Source: Proales similis (taxonomy: Eukaryota > Rotifera > Eurotatoria > Ploima > Proalidae). From it: DNA of 64,000 nucleotides. The stretch is taken from NCBI GenBank assembly GCA_019059635.1, contig JAGVRJ010000013.1, forward strand, positions 372,001 to 436,000, read 5' to 3'. The notes under the pieces were generated by a model, which searched no databases, was not told the origin of the DNA, and worked only from the letters and a program-made list of their open reading frames with translations. A program made the translations under genes and the position numbers. Numbering within the stretch: position 1 is the stretch's first letter; every line of letters begins with the position of its first letter. Positions 46,651 through 57,330 of this stretch are shown piece by piece.

Positions 46651-48443
46651 ATGAATTGTTCGATATTGAATCAAGACAGATCGTCTCACATTGAGCCGCA
46701 CGAAAATGATCGAATAGTCGAACAGCTGAATAGAACTAATTCTTCGGTAGGCTTAGTTGTTTGAATCGAGAAAGCTGATAGAATCGCAAACATAACGCTT
46801 TCAAGTCAATATCAACTGGTGTAGTGCAGCTCTATTTGGCGAACCAAACACAGCCCCAGGATTGGATGAAGCACTCTACTGGCATCGCTTGTCTCGTCAA
46901 ACATTGCCCCACACAAGCGTTCTTCATTCGTTTGTACAATCTAATTGTATGTGTTTGCTCCATCTCATTCATTTAGCACTTAATTTTCTTTCTTCATTTC
47001 TTTGCATTCTCCTATCACTGCGTTCTATCAGAGAGAAGAAACTAATTATTTTGCAACTAGCCGCTGCCTATTTGGGAAGAAGATATTGTAGACGATCTGC
47101 AAGTGATTAAACTGAGTGAATATTTTATTTGCTACCAGGGCAAGGTTAGTCACTTGTCTTGTGCTAAAGTGTGATTGCATTCCTCTTTAGAGCTATCAGA
47201 AAGGTTATGTGGGCTTGAATTTTTCATTTACCGATGAGGCTCAAAGGTTTTATGAATCGCTGATGCACACCCTTCGCCTCATTAAGAGCGCCAAAATGGT
47301 TTCTGACAATTCGAACCGAAGCTCTAACCTGAGCCACAAGTTCAGCTTTTCTTTTTTTAAACGGTCTGAGAAAAAGAAGAAGCCCAAGCTCGACATTAGT
47401 GACCCTCAAGATTTTGTTCACATTAGCCACATAGGAGTCTCTTCTGAACACGGTTATAAGGTTGTTTGAAGATGGCACCTGCTATACTGCTCTATTGCTT
47501 AAGCGCTTTTAAAAGGTTCTTGTCAGCAAAGAAGAAGAGGAGCAGTCCGAAATGCTCAAAGAGATTCTTAAACAGCTTGACATCAGACCCAATAAGCAAA
47601 CAGTCAAGTTCGCGAGCAAGTTCATCGAATCCAACGGAGGCTACAACAATTTTTACAAGGATTTCAAACGCTACAAAAAGGATAAGTACGCCCCGATTGC
47701 ACGAGGTCATCCAAGTCTCGCTCAAAGAACCTCTACGGAACAAAACAAAAACTATCTGACGGTTCCCACTCGAGCCCCTCCAAAGCCGCCATGCAACCAA
47801 AACAATCAGTCCATAGACACAAGCGATAGCCAGCCAAATCGTCTAGAATCTACCGGGATTTACAGCCCCTCAAATACTAACTGTTTGGAAATTTCCCCTC
47901 ATGTTTCACCTATTGCACCAAGCGACTTGGAGGTAGAGACACCTGATTATTTGGTAGTGCCTGCCGACCAACGATTTGCTTCTCCTTCGCCGCCTCCTCC
48001 TGCACCTCCACTTCCAAGTGGCTTCTTTCGTCAAGGAGAGTGTGATGAAACTCAACCCATCAAGACTGAAAGTCGTCAATCCAGCAAATTTGATCACCAA
48101 CACATCTCTGATCGTCAAGAACTGCTCAAGTCTATCGAAACGGCCAAAGGTATGCTTAATAGTTGTTTATCAAACATAATAGTCGCTTGACCAGATTATT
48201 TTGGATTAAGACACACTTAAGCATGTCGATACGACAGTGACAAGGAAGTATAATCAACGAACGAGCGAGAACGACACCTCGCTCGTAGGTCAACTAATGC
48301 GGGCATTAGGTGAAATGCGACCATTCTTGAGTAATTTCCAATCTTCTTTTTTCCTAAGCTTCGAATTTTGAATTTTATTGGTTCAAGCTGACAACTCTGA
48401 CGATGACGACTGGTCGGGGGAATCTAACTCTGAATGGAACTAA
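46651..48443 (+). CDS. WAS: WASP / N-WASP homologue
   Basis: Activator of Arp2/3-driven actin assembly, controlled by Cdc42. Exons 46651-46746, 46806-46946, 47061-47144, 47191-47460, 47516-48149, 48211-48330 and 48388-48443; 466 aa (human 502-505). WH1 domain at about 18-140 (ENDRIVEQLNRT; VVQLYLANQ; STGIACLVKHCPTQAFFIRL; YVGLNFSFTDEAQRFYES). Basic patch KRSEKKKKPK before a complete CRIB, ISDPQDFVHISHIG (about 176-189); autoinhibitory helices to about 255; short proline tract SPPPPAPPLPSG (about 353-364); one WH2 (RQELLKSIETAKDTLKHV); central helix VGQLMRALGEMRPFL; acidic end DNSDDDDWSGESNSEWN with two tryptophans. The donor at 48331 is preferred over one at 48305 because it keeps the central helix. 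Confidence 0.92.
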
Positions 48444-48580
48444 TATTTATTTTTATTTTTGACTTTTAATTAGAATTTTAAGTCCGCTTAAATCGTTCTT
48501 ACGCACTTAATCTAGCTGCTTCGTTTGAATTCAAATATACAAAGAGGGAAAACCAGCTGCAAAACTTCTATTTAACATTT

Positions 48581-48586
48581 TTTATT
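48581..48586 (-). terminator. poly(A) signal AATAAA for RBM17
   Basis: TTTATT on the plus strand, 82 nt past the RBM17 stop. Confidence 0.5.
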
Positions 48587-48604
48587 ATTTTTATGAACAA
48601 TCAA

Positions 48605-48610
48605 AATAAA
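48605..48610 (+). terminator. poly(A) signal AATAAA for WASP
   Basis: 162 nt past the WASP stop and beyond the minus-strand RBM17 signal at 48581-48586, so the two signals are in crossed order. Confidence 0.5.
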
Positions 48611-48667
48611 AAAAAAGCCGAAAATTAAGTTGAATAGACCAAAGGATAAGGGGACGCCCGCCTGAAT

Positions 48668-50259
48668 TTAGATGTCTTGATCAAGTTCCATTCTATTGAA
48701 CTTGTCCAAATCGTAAAAAGTTGCTCTCACTTGACGACCGCCAAAAAATCTTCCGTTCAAATCAGTCAGAGCTTTAACTGCCGAATGTTGCGTAACAAAC
48801 TCGACAAAAATTCGAACTGCTTGATCACTTGGAAGACCCGGAATCTTTGAAAATATGAGTTAAGATGAAATTGACAGTTGATGGATCTGAGAGCTTTAAC
48901 TCACCTCGATTATGGCCACTTTGTTTACTTCTCCGTACTTTTGGCATTCTTCTTTGGTTTCAGCCTCAAGTTCTGAGTCAACTTCCCCAGGCATTACCAT
49001 GTTCTTTATAAATATGTTGTAAATGAAGCAGGGAACAGAAGCCAGTGGCTTTGAGAAATTACTTGAAGAAGAATAACTTTTGACAGATTCTTCATCACGT
49101 CGGCCGGCACTCCTTGAGCCACAGGTCCTGGTGGAGCTGGCTCCACTACTGATCGAGTAAAAGTTTTAAAATTGGCTATTTTATCAGTCGTTTTGAGAGT
49201 TAGCGTCACCATTCTTTTCATTTACAATTCTTCCCGACCGGAAGCCAGTCTTTTCCACCTGAAGCGCCGAGCTTATGCCTTGTTTATTACGACCCAGGCC
49301 TTCACCTTCTTTGTAGCCCATTTTTGCCATCATTTTCTCCGCTTTTAGTAAACCACTTGAAGAAAATTGGTAGATTAAATCAGAGGCCAAGCAGCATTTA
49401 GCCTCCCTTGAATAACTCACTCTATCTTTGCCTGAGAATCCACCTGCTTATCTTCTTCTATCAGTGAGGGTGGCGGAGCAAAAGCCGCTCCTTGGCGCGG
49501 CTTGCTATCCTCTTTATCTTTTTTATTTTTCTTGCTGAGTCGCTGGTCATCGCTGTCTTCGCCGCTGTCGTTATTCGAACGGCTGGCTTTTAATTTTTCC
49601 ATTTTACGCCTGTGCTCCTCAAGTGCCTGCTTTTCTTTAAGAACTTTCTCATAATCGTTGGGCCGCATAGGGTCATACTCCTCTTCACTCATGCTGTAAA
49701 GTGATTCGACTTTTTCCATCTGAAAATTCCCTAGTTTTGATTTTATGCGGCCATCTCTGAGAATGATTGCTCACTTTGCCTGTCTGCGAATTGAAACGAA
49801 TCTCTTCGACGCTCGTTTTAACATTGGATACTACTTTTCTAGCCTCCTGATTTGGTGCTACATGGTTGAATGATCGCTGGGCGAAGAAAGAGAAATTTAG
49901 ATGATTAAGTTCGAGCTTTAAGATAGGAAGATAATCTCAAACTTTTTGCGCTTGTATGTTTGATTTTTGCCGCTTGCGAACCGCGAGCATTTGATTCTGA
50001 AGCAGTTTCAGACTGTTAAGGCTTCTGTCGGCCGCTGCTGACGAATAACAACTCATTTAGCTTATTCTTTTCATATCAGGACGAGAAGCTGGCCGAGTAA
50101 TACACGCACGCAGCCATCGAAAGCTGTGTTAACAAAACGCAACGGCCAACTCAAACTTGTTTGCCTTTATCTGTAATTACCCTTCTCGATCGGTGCTTCG
50201 TCCGGCGCCGCTGTGCTGGGTGCCAAATTAGGCACAAATACATCATCGTAAAGAGACAT
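48668..50259 (-). CDS. RBM17: RBM17 / SPF45 splicing factor
   Basis: Component of the 17S U2 snRNP and early spliceosome that promotes use of certain (short) introns. Eight exons (minus): 50259-50181, 50037-49943, 49876-49775, 49719-49421, 49355-49210, 49148-49063, 49003-48905 and 48844-48668; 360 aa (human 401). Begins MSLYDDV, as in human; then SLNSLKLLQNQMLAVRKR, EEYDPMRPNDYEKV (human DEYDPMFPNDYEKV), AAFAPPPSLIEEDK, a G-patch (AKMGYKEGEGLGRNKQGISS) at about 200-240, and a C-terminal U2AF-homology RRM: VILLQNMVMPGEVD, ETKEECQKYGEV, LNGRFFGG with the Arg-x-Phe loop, FYDLDKF. Introns are 51-143 bp. Convergent with WASP. Confidence 0.95.
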
Positions 50260-51090
50260 TAGGTTCGTCCGATTTGATCCTCTTTTTGCTTCTCTCTCTT
50301 TTCTTCAATCAAAAATCATAATGAATTAGCGCATCTGGCTGGAATGCAAGTAATCATGGGACTTAATTCATAAATAACTTGTTAGCTCAAATTTTTATTC
50401 TACACGAACGGGATTGTATGCTTTATTGCTAAGTTGCCAAATGATTGGAGTAATTGAGAGGCTTGACCATCTGACCCCGAGAACCATGAAGTTGATCGGT
50501 TTAGGCCATATTCGAAGAAAGCCCCTGAGACAGACAGTTGGCTTTCTTTCTCAATAGGGTGAAAACTCGGACATTTGCCTCTACAAATGAAGCAGCAAAA
50601 AAGCAAACTCTAAATGAATCGATTTAAAAAAAAACAAATCTAGATTTGACTGGTTGGAGAGCGTGATTTGAAGATTGTAAATGGCGTTTTGATGAACACT
50701 TTCGCATTCATTGAGAAATTCGGTCAAAGATTTGAGCACAAGACAATTTGAAATGCTCTGCAAGCTACTGCTAGGTGGTGCTTGCACTCGGTTACTTAAT
50801 AAAAGCGAGAGTAGCAGCGCATGTGTGTGTGTTTCTAGAATCAAAGTACTGGATGTACATTTAACAATCTATTTAGTCTATTTTAAACCCAACACAGTGC
50901 AATCACTTCAAGTCCTCTAAATCGTTTATCACCTGAAACTAAATTTTGAAAAGCAGTTCAGGCCAAGATTAATTTTTCGAATCATTTCTCCTCAATTATC
51001 TGAGTACTCCTTATCAACCTTTTCTGTATCTTGCACATGACTTAATCGTGCTCATAATTATCCTTCTAGGACAGAATCCAAGCTAAAAGG
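50260..51090. other. divergent interval RBM17 / Nup358-like gene
   Basis: No TPR-like or other coding frame was found here, which matters because Nup358 normally starts with a TPR region. The sequence CTTCTAG at 51063-51069 looks like an acceptor, and the frame from 51070 to the ATG at 51091 is open (GAC AGA ATC CAA...), so a short upstream exon may exist. Confidence 0.4.
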
Positions 51091-54000
51091 ATGGAGCAGC
51101 GTGTACAAAACCTGGAGGAGTTGTGCGAGCTAATCACCAAGGAAATAGTTCAGCAGAACAAGAGCGCAATAGAGCTGCAAAAGAATTTAATAGACGAGAT
51201 CCACTCTCTTAAAAAGCTTTATACTCAGCAAAACGAGGACTTTGAGGAGATAAAGCATCTTCTGCGAAAAATCTACGAGGTCAATCGCCAGTCGAATCCG
51301 TTGAACCTCGTTGCTAGCCCAGCGTTCATACCTCCAATGCATACCGGTTTCCCAGACATGTCTGTTTCTCAGCGCTCAAGCGGTCCATTTTCTCATCAAC
51401 TGCCGCAGACTCCGAAATGCGTCGATGATTTAGCCAACCAATCAATGGTCAATAATGTAAGCTTTCAGGGGGATCGTACTCCCTTTGGACAGCAAATGCC
51501 AAATCTCAGTGTGAGTTCGTTGCCCATGTCAGCACCTAGCATGCATCAGCAAATACGGCCATTTGCAAATGCTCAACGGGTCGGACCGACGCCCTCCTTG
51601 GCTGGTAATCAAACTCATTCAATTAGCATGACATCTGCGCCTGGCGAGAACAAATTACCAATGCAAGTGTTTCCTCAGCAGCTAAGTGGTATTCGACCTC
51701 CTGTTCCCGCGCTTAGCCAGCAGCTTAGTATTCCCTCGCCGGCAAAAGGCACTAGTACTCCTCAGCCTCTTATTTTTGGTACAAATAAGCTAGACAGCAA
51801 GCCTCCCATGTTTCAACTCTCGCCTTCAAAGCCACTTACCGATTCGACAAACAAAATCTCGGCCAACTTGGATGCATCCGAATTAAATACACCGAAAATA
51901 GCAGCATCAGGAGAAGACGGAGATGAACAAGGAGAAACGAACCCGGAAGAGTTTGAACCTACTTGCGATTTTAAACCGGTTGTTCAACTAAAAGAAGTAG
52001 AGGTCAAGACTGGTGAGGAGAGTGAGGATATTCTGTTCGAGGCTCGGTGCAAGCTGTATCGCTTTGACCAAACCACCAAAGAGTGGAAGGAAAAGGGCCT
52101 CGGTCAAATAAAGCTTCTGAAAAACAAGGACACACAGGCTGTCCGTGTACTGATGAGGCGTGAGCAGGTTCTGAAATTGTGCGCCAATCATCGTCTGAAT
52201 GAAAACATGAAAATCGAGACTGTCTCATCCAAACAGTTACGTTGGCTTGCGGTTGATTTTAGCGAAAACGAACCAAAGAATGAGCTCCTTTTGGCAAAGT
52301 TCAAAAATGATGAAGAAGCAGCCCAGTTCAAAGAGCTCTTTGAGACATCCGTTAAAAACGCGCCGCTAGTTAATACTCCGGTAAAATCATCTACAAAAAT
52401 CAATTTGCCCAAGGAATCCGACAAGCCTTCATTGGGAGAGCAGTTTAAAAATGACAACTGGATGTGTTCAACATGTGCAGCTCCGAATAAACAGATCATG
52501 AACAAATGTGCTTGCTGCAGCACACCAAAGCCGGGCACCGAAGTTAAAGAAGACAACAAAGAGAGCCAGAAAACTGTTGATATCACTCAGGGTTTCAGTT
52601 TTGGAGCTAAAACTCAACCAGATTCTTCTGGTTCAAAGCCGTTTTCTTTTGGAATTCCTCAGTCTCAATCGAGTGATAAGCCATTATTTAGCGTGCCACA
52701 AACGAAAAATAGCGAACAGGCAAAACCTTTTTCTTTCGGCCTTCCGACTTCAACAAGCGTTGGAGCACTAAATCTTGGCATAGCGAGCGCCACCGAAAAA
52801 ACTCCTCAGTCGAAGCCGTTCAGTTTTGGATCTCTTCTGGGATCCAGCACCTCCAAGAACGAAAACTTCCAAACGCCAGGAACGGGCTCTTTTCTGTCAG
52901 TGGCCAATGAAACGCCAAAAGACGGCTCGTCTCCCGGAAAATTCGATTTCGGATCCAAGCCCGGATTTTTTACTCCTCAGACAACCAAAGATTCAGGCGC
53001 TGATGCCGCTCTAAGCAAAACGACCGGTGGATTCTTTGGCTCTAACATGCCTTCGTTCAACAGTCTGGCTTCAACTGGTCAAAATATATTCACTCAGTCA
53101 AAGCCTGCCGATAAGCTGAGCGTTACTCCCGTTCAGCTTTTCGCAAATCAGACCAACACCACTCCAGCTGAAGGTGGAGAAGAGGGAGACGAACAGAATC
53201 CTGAAGAATATGAGCCTCAAGTGGATTTCAAGCCCATCGTGCAACTAAAAGAAGTCGAGGTCAAAACGGGCGAAGAAGAAGAGGAAGCAATTTTCAAACA
53301 GAGATGCAAATTGTTCAGATTCGACACCAACACCAAAGAGTGGAAAGAAAAAGGAACCGGTGAAATGAAAATTCTACGTCACAAGGAAAACGCATCGATG
53401 TACAGAATCCTAATGAGACGTGACCAAGTTCTTAAGCTCTGCGCCAACCATCGAATTACCTCTGATCTGAAATTTGAGATTGCGAATGAAAAAACCGTTC
53501 GCTGGTTTGCACAGGACTACTCCGAAGGCGAAGGCAAACATGAGACACTTACAGCTCGATTCAAAAACGCTGATGATGCCAAAAAGTTCAAGGAAATTTG
53601 CGAAAATGCTCAGAAAGAGATCAGCACAGCCGAGCCAATTAACGTCAAAAAGACCGTAGAGAAGAAAACTGAAGGCGGGTCATGTGCAGGAAATCAAAAG
53701 ACCTTACTTGAAATGTTCAAGAAAGAAGGGCAATGGGAGTGCACTGGATGCTACGTCAGGAATGATCAAACATCAGCCAAGTGTGTTGCTTGCGGAACTC
53801 AAAACAAGGACGCCCCACCGAGCTCTGAATCAACTGTTAATCCTGTTATTGCTAGCAAGACTGAGTTCAAATTTGGTTTGCCGTCAACCTCAACTGAGCA
53901 AAAGATTGAGTTCGGAAACTCAAAAACACTTTTTGGCCAAAACACTCAAGACAATAACAAGACTATTGAAAGCGTGTTCGGCAACAAAGCAGGCATTTCA

Positions 54001-54810
54001 TTCGCGGATTTAGCCAAATCGAGCACCAGTGGGTTTACTGGAGGTTTTACTGGAGGATTTACCGGCGGATTCCAAGCGCCCACAGTCAACGGTGCTTTGT
54101 TTGGAAAAGCACCAACGCCCCTGTTCGGCACTCATCAAACCAACGAAGATGAAGCAGGCGACGAATCAGGCAATCCAGAAGAGTTTGAGCCTGAATTAAA
54201 CTTCAAGCCAATTGTCAAGCTGAGCGAAGTTGAAGTAAAAACCGGAGAGGAGGAAGAAGAAGTCAAGTTCTGCAGTCGCTGCAAGCTGTACAGATTCGAC
54301 GATAAGGCCAAAGAATGGAAAGAGAAAGGCGTCGGAGAGATGAAAATCTTGAAGCATCGACTCAAGGAAAATCACCATCGAGTTTTGATGAGGCGCGAAC
54401 AAGTCCTCAAGCTGTGTGCCAACCATCGCATAGGCAGTGAGCTTAAACTGGAAAATATAAACGAAAAGCAACTTCGATGGCTGGCAAACGACTGCTCAGA
54501 AGGAGAGCCTCGACTTGAACTGCTCGCTGTCAAATTTAGAACGGAGGAAGATGCCAAATTGTTCAAGGCTGCATTTGAGAATGCGCAGAAAAACACAGAT
54601 GGTGAGAATACACGCGAAGAATCAGTGAATAATCTCGCAAACGGAGTGGCTTCTCTGACTACTGACAATGATGTCCAACTGATCAAAGTTATCCAGCCGA
54701 GTTCTGATCAGATCGCTAAAGCTAGAGAGCTTCAGCTTCCCGATTCTTATTACCTGTACACAAACAAACCTGATTGCCCAGGTTGCCGAGGATGTGAAAA
54801 AGAAGAGTGA
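51091..54810 (+). CDS. RANBP2: Nup358/RanBP2-like nucleoporin with three Ran-binding domains
   Basis: Cytoplasmic-filament nucleoporin that binds RanGTP and takes part in transport and RanGAP positioning. Single exon, 1,239 aa. A coiled coil (about 1-70, VQNLEELCELITKEIVQQNK) is followed by a Pro/Gln-rich linker. Three Ran-binding domains start at about 285, 706 and 1031, each with DFKP-V/I-V-x-L, EVKTGEE, KEWKEKG-G, LMRR-QVLKLCANHR and RW. Two RanBP2-type zinc fingers lie at about 454 (WMCSTCAAPN...CACC) and 880 (WECTGCYVRN...CVACG). FG motifs (PFSFG four times, DFGSKPGFF) lie between. The C-terminal KARELQLPDSYYLYTNKPDC resembles the ALATKLKLPPTFFCYKNRPD tail region of RanBP2. The N-terminal TPR, SUMO E3 region and cyclophilin domain of vertebrate RanBP2 are absent. 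Confidence 0.88.
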   Translation: MEQRVQNLEELCELITKEIVQQNKSAIELQKNLIDEIHSLKKLYTQQNEDFEEIKHLLRKIYEVNRQSNPLNLVASPAFIPPMHTGFPDMSVSQRSSGPFSHQLPQTPKCVDDLANQSMVNNVSFQGDRTPFGQQMPNLSVSSLPMSAPSMHQQIRPFANAQRVGPTPSLAGNQTHSISMTSAPGENKLPMQVFPQQLSGIRPPVPALSQQLSIPSPAKGTSTPQPLIFGTNKLDSKPPMFQLSPSKPLTDSTNKISANLDASELNTPKIAASGEDGDEQGETNPEEFEPTCDFKPVVQLKEVEVKTGEESEDILFEARCKLYRFDQTTKEWKEKGLGQIKLLKNKDTQAVRVLMRREQVLKLCANHRLNENMKIETVSSKQLRWLAVDFSENEPKNELLLAKFKNDEEAAQFKELFETSVKNAPLVNTPVKSSTKINLPKESDKPSLGEQFKNDNWMCSTCAAPNKQIMNKCACCSTPKPGTEVKEDNKESQKTVDITQGFSFGAKTQPDSSGSKPFSFGIPQSQSSDKPLFSVPQTKNSEQAKPFSFGLPTSTSVGALNLGIASATEKTPQSKPFSFGSLLGSSTSKNENFQTPGTGSFLSVANETPKDGSSPGKFDFGSKPGFFTPQTTKDSGADAALSKTTGGFFGSNMPSFNSLASTGQNIFTQSKPADKLSVTPVQLFANQTNTTPAEGGEEGDEQNPEEYEPQVDFKPIVQLKEVEVKTGEEEEEAIFKQRCKLFRFDTNTKEWKEKGTGEMKILRHKENASMYRILMRRDQVLKLCANHRITSDLKFEIANEKTVRWFAQDYSEGEGKHETLTARFKNADDAKKFKEICENAQKEISTAEPINVKKTVEKKTEGGSCAGNQKTLLEMFKKEGQWECTGCYVRNDQTSAKCVACGTQNKDAPPSSESTVNPVIASKTEFKFGLPSTSTEQKIEFGNSKTLFGQNTQDNNKTIESVFGNKAGISFADLAKSSTSGFTGGFTGGFTGGFQAPTVNGALFGKAPTPLFGTHQTNEDEAGDESGNPEEFEPELNFKPIVKLSEVEVKTGEEEEEVKFCSRCKLYRFDDKAKEWKEKGVGEMKILKHRLKENHHRVLMRREQVLKLCANHRIGSELKLENINEKQLRWLANDCSEGEPRLELLAVKFRTEEDAKLFKAAFENAQKNTDGENTREESVNNLANGVASLTTDNDVQLIKVIQPSSDQIAKARELQLPDSYYLYTNKPDCPGCRGCEKEE

Positions 54811-55945
54811 CCGGCTTTCTCGCTCGATGATAAAAAAGATTATCCCCATCATTAATATCATCCGCCTCAGTGACTTCAGAATTAATTAGAAATTCAGAAT
54901 TAATTAATTTTTTGATCAACGAACCTAGCTTAGTAGTTGTAATTTTATAAGTTTTGATGCATTTTGTTCAACAACGACGCTCACTGCCTGAATGTTGCCT
55001 AAGTGTCTTTTTGCTCACATCCCTTGATCTGTCTCTTTATTTAACCAGGAAGAAATCACCTTAAAGGCAGCGAGTTTTAAAGCTCTAGTGGTTTGGAAGC
55101 CTTCGAGCAGCTAGAAAACCGAAAACTCGCAGCACAAAGTTCGCCAAAAAATCCCTAGAAGGAATATTTATGAAACGCCTATCGATAATTTCACAAACTT
55201 GTGCATTCAACAACTCGGTTGATAAAAAAACTAATTAAAACAAGGCTAAAATCGAATTCAACCTGCTTCTGTTTTGATAAATATATTAAGCAATTAGAGA
55301 ATCACTTCTGTTGATTGTTTCGCAACCTAAGACACTAATATTTGGTTCCTTTCATCTAGAAATCGCCGTCCCGGTCATGTTGTTCTAAGAGTTTAAACTA
55401 AAAGAGTTGACAGGGGAAAAGGCCAGCAAGTTAAAATAAGTCAAGCCTATTTGAAACAGCCTAGACTTTGGCCGACTTGCTTATTCAGTATTCGGTAGAA
55501 CAAGCGTTGAGAATGTTTTTTTGAAAAATACCAAACCTTGCCCATCTCCCTTTACCAAAAGTAGGTCTTGGCTAGACGAACTTTGCCGCCCGCATTATTA
55601 TTACTTTTTAGATTTATGGTGTCCCAAAGCATTTTTAAGGCTTAAATTTGTCCATTATGTTAAGCCAGGTCGTCATTGGCCGCCGAGAGTTTGCTTTTCG
55701 ATTAACAAGCTTGCGACTAGCCCTCGTTCAGGCTCTCTGCGCCTCTCTCTTTCTCTCTCGCCTCCTATCAAATTATTATTCTTGCCCATTTTTAAAAAGA
55801 AAGGGCTAGACGTTATACAACCGGTCGCAAAAGGCGCACAATAATACATAATCAGACTGAGCAAGGCTTGACAACCAATATAATTCTTACCGACCGGCCA
55901 CTCTCTTATGTCGATGTTCAAGTTGAACTATTAAGAGACGACGAA
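54811..55945. other. 3' flank of the nucleoporin and promoter of the Ly6 gene
   Basis: A/T-rich, no coding similarity. A near-duplicate of about 12 nt (TTCAGAATTAAT) occurs at 54879-54890 and 54894-54905. No clear AATAAA found. Confidence 0.35.
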
Positions 55946-56541
55946 ATGAGCTGTAAACCTCTGCGACTTATCGCCACTGTTTTGGGTAAGTCAAACAACT
56001 TGATAAAAAATTTGGCAATTGCAGATTTTTGGATTTTTTTCGACAATTTTAGTTCTATGTGGACTTGCCGAATCGCAATTCTATAGCGATTATACGACAA
56101 ACGTTTATGGAAGGCGGCCTTTCGATTGCTACACATGCACAAATGATCCTGCAGCGGTCGATTCACGCGGATTATATGCCGAAGCCACACCTAGCTGCGG
56201 TTTCGACACCCAATTCAATCCAAATGGGCCAGGAGTTAAAAAGGTTACTTGCTACACTTACTGTATGGTAAGGGCGTTTAGCTTTGATTTAAAATAAAAC
56301 TCAACTTCAGAGCTTCTTTGTTTCACAGAAAAGAGAAATAGGCGTAGTCGGCTCGCGCATAGATGTCGAACGACGTTGCGAGCCTACTTGTCAAGAGTAC
56401 GACGGAAACGGACGAATTCGCTATTTGATCGACAAGAAGTCGTGTTGCGTGGGTAATTTGTGCAACCGTGACACCACAATAGGGGCCGTCAACCATCTCC
56501 TGCTCTCTTTGATGCTTCTAAGTGCTCGCATGTTTATGTAA
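55946..56541 (+). CDS. GPI-type Ly6/uPAR (three-finger) protein
   Basis: Exons 55946-55985, 56053-56267 and 56329-56541; 155 aa. Signal peptide spans exons 1-2 (LRLIATVLVLCGLAES). The mature domain has ten cysteines in LU order: FDCYTC, SCGF, VTCYTYC, RRCEPTC, KSCCVGNLCN; the terminal CCxxxLCN is diagnostic of the family. A hydrophobic C-terminus (HLLLSLMLLSARMFM) after a small polar stretch fits a GPI-anchor signal. Secreted/cell-surface location is therefore expected. The ligand is unknown; invertebrate members act in septate junctions, channel modulation and signalling. AATAAA lies 203 nt after the stop. Confidence 0.88.
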
Positions 56542-56743
56542 GGTTTCGACAAGCGAAATAACTTGGAGGATTCTCTCTTCACTTGAACGCATTTGTCGTT
56601 TCTTTCGGCCCTTTTTCACTCTCTTCCCTCTTTGAATTTGTAGACTTTCACAGAGCATCACTTGAATCTCATGACCTGCTTTCAGCAATTATTAACTTCA
56701 GCTATGTGTATCCTTAATTTACATCCTCTATCTTTCTCTTGTA

Positions 56744-56749
56744 AATAAA
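56744..56749 (+). terminator. poly(A) signal AATAAA for the Ly6 gene
   Basis: 203 nt downstream of the Ly6 stop codon, followed by a GT-rich patch. Confidence 0.5.
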
Positions 56750-57330
56750 ATTGTACGTAGGCTCGCAGATTTTAGAAAATTCTGCTCGAACTATTCTTTT
56801 TTCATGACTCATTTAATGGTAGGACTCGATTGTTTTCATTCAAATTTCAAACGATCAATCGACTTCGGCTGCGATACTGCGAATCTGTCGCGGTACTGCA
56901 GTGTCTTAATAAATTCTTGAATTTTCAATTAATTGTTTTAGACCATCTCATAGCGGCAAAGATTTATGCTTCTTGAATTTATTAAGATATATTTATATTG
57001 CCGGAATGAGAAAGATTTTTGCTATAATCAGGCAAGAGGGCAAAATATGAAATGAACGACTGCAAAGCTCAAATTGTCCGTTGGCACGCGACGACGAGTT
57101 CAACAAAATGAATTCATAGGCAGCCTGGATTGTATCAAGACAAATGAATCAAAATAACGTTGCTCTTCGTACATATCATCATGGGCTATTGTGATGGCTA
57201 ACAATTAATATTTGGGCAAGATCCTCGACGACACATGTGACTGATTTATGACTGCGCGCGTCAATCTGATAGCGCGCTTGGTCGCGCCCTAAACAGATTT
57301 GGTCGGATAAGCGGCCATCGATAGCTGCCG

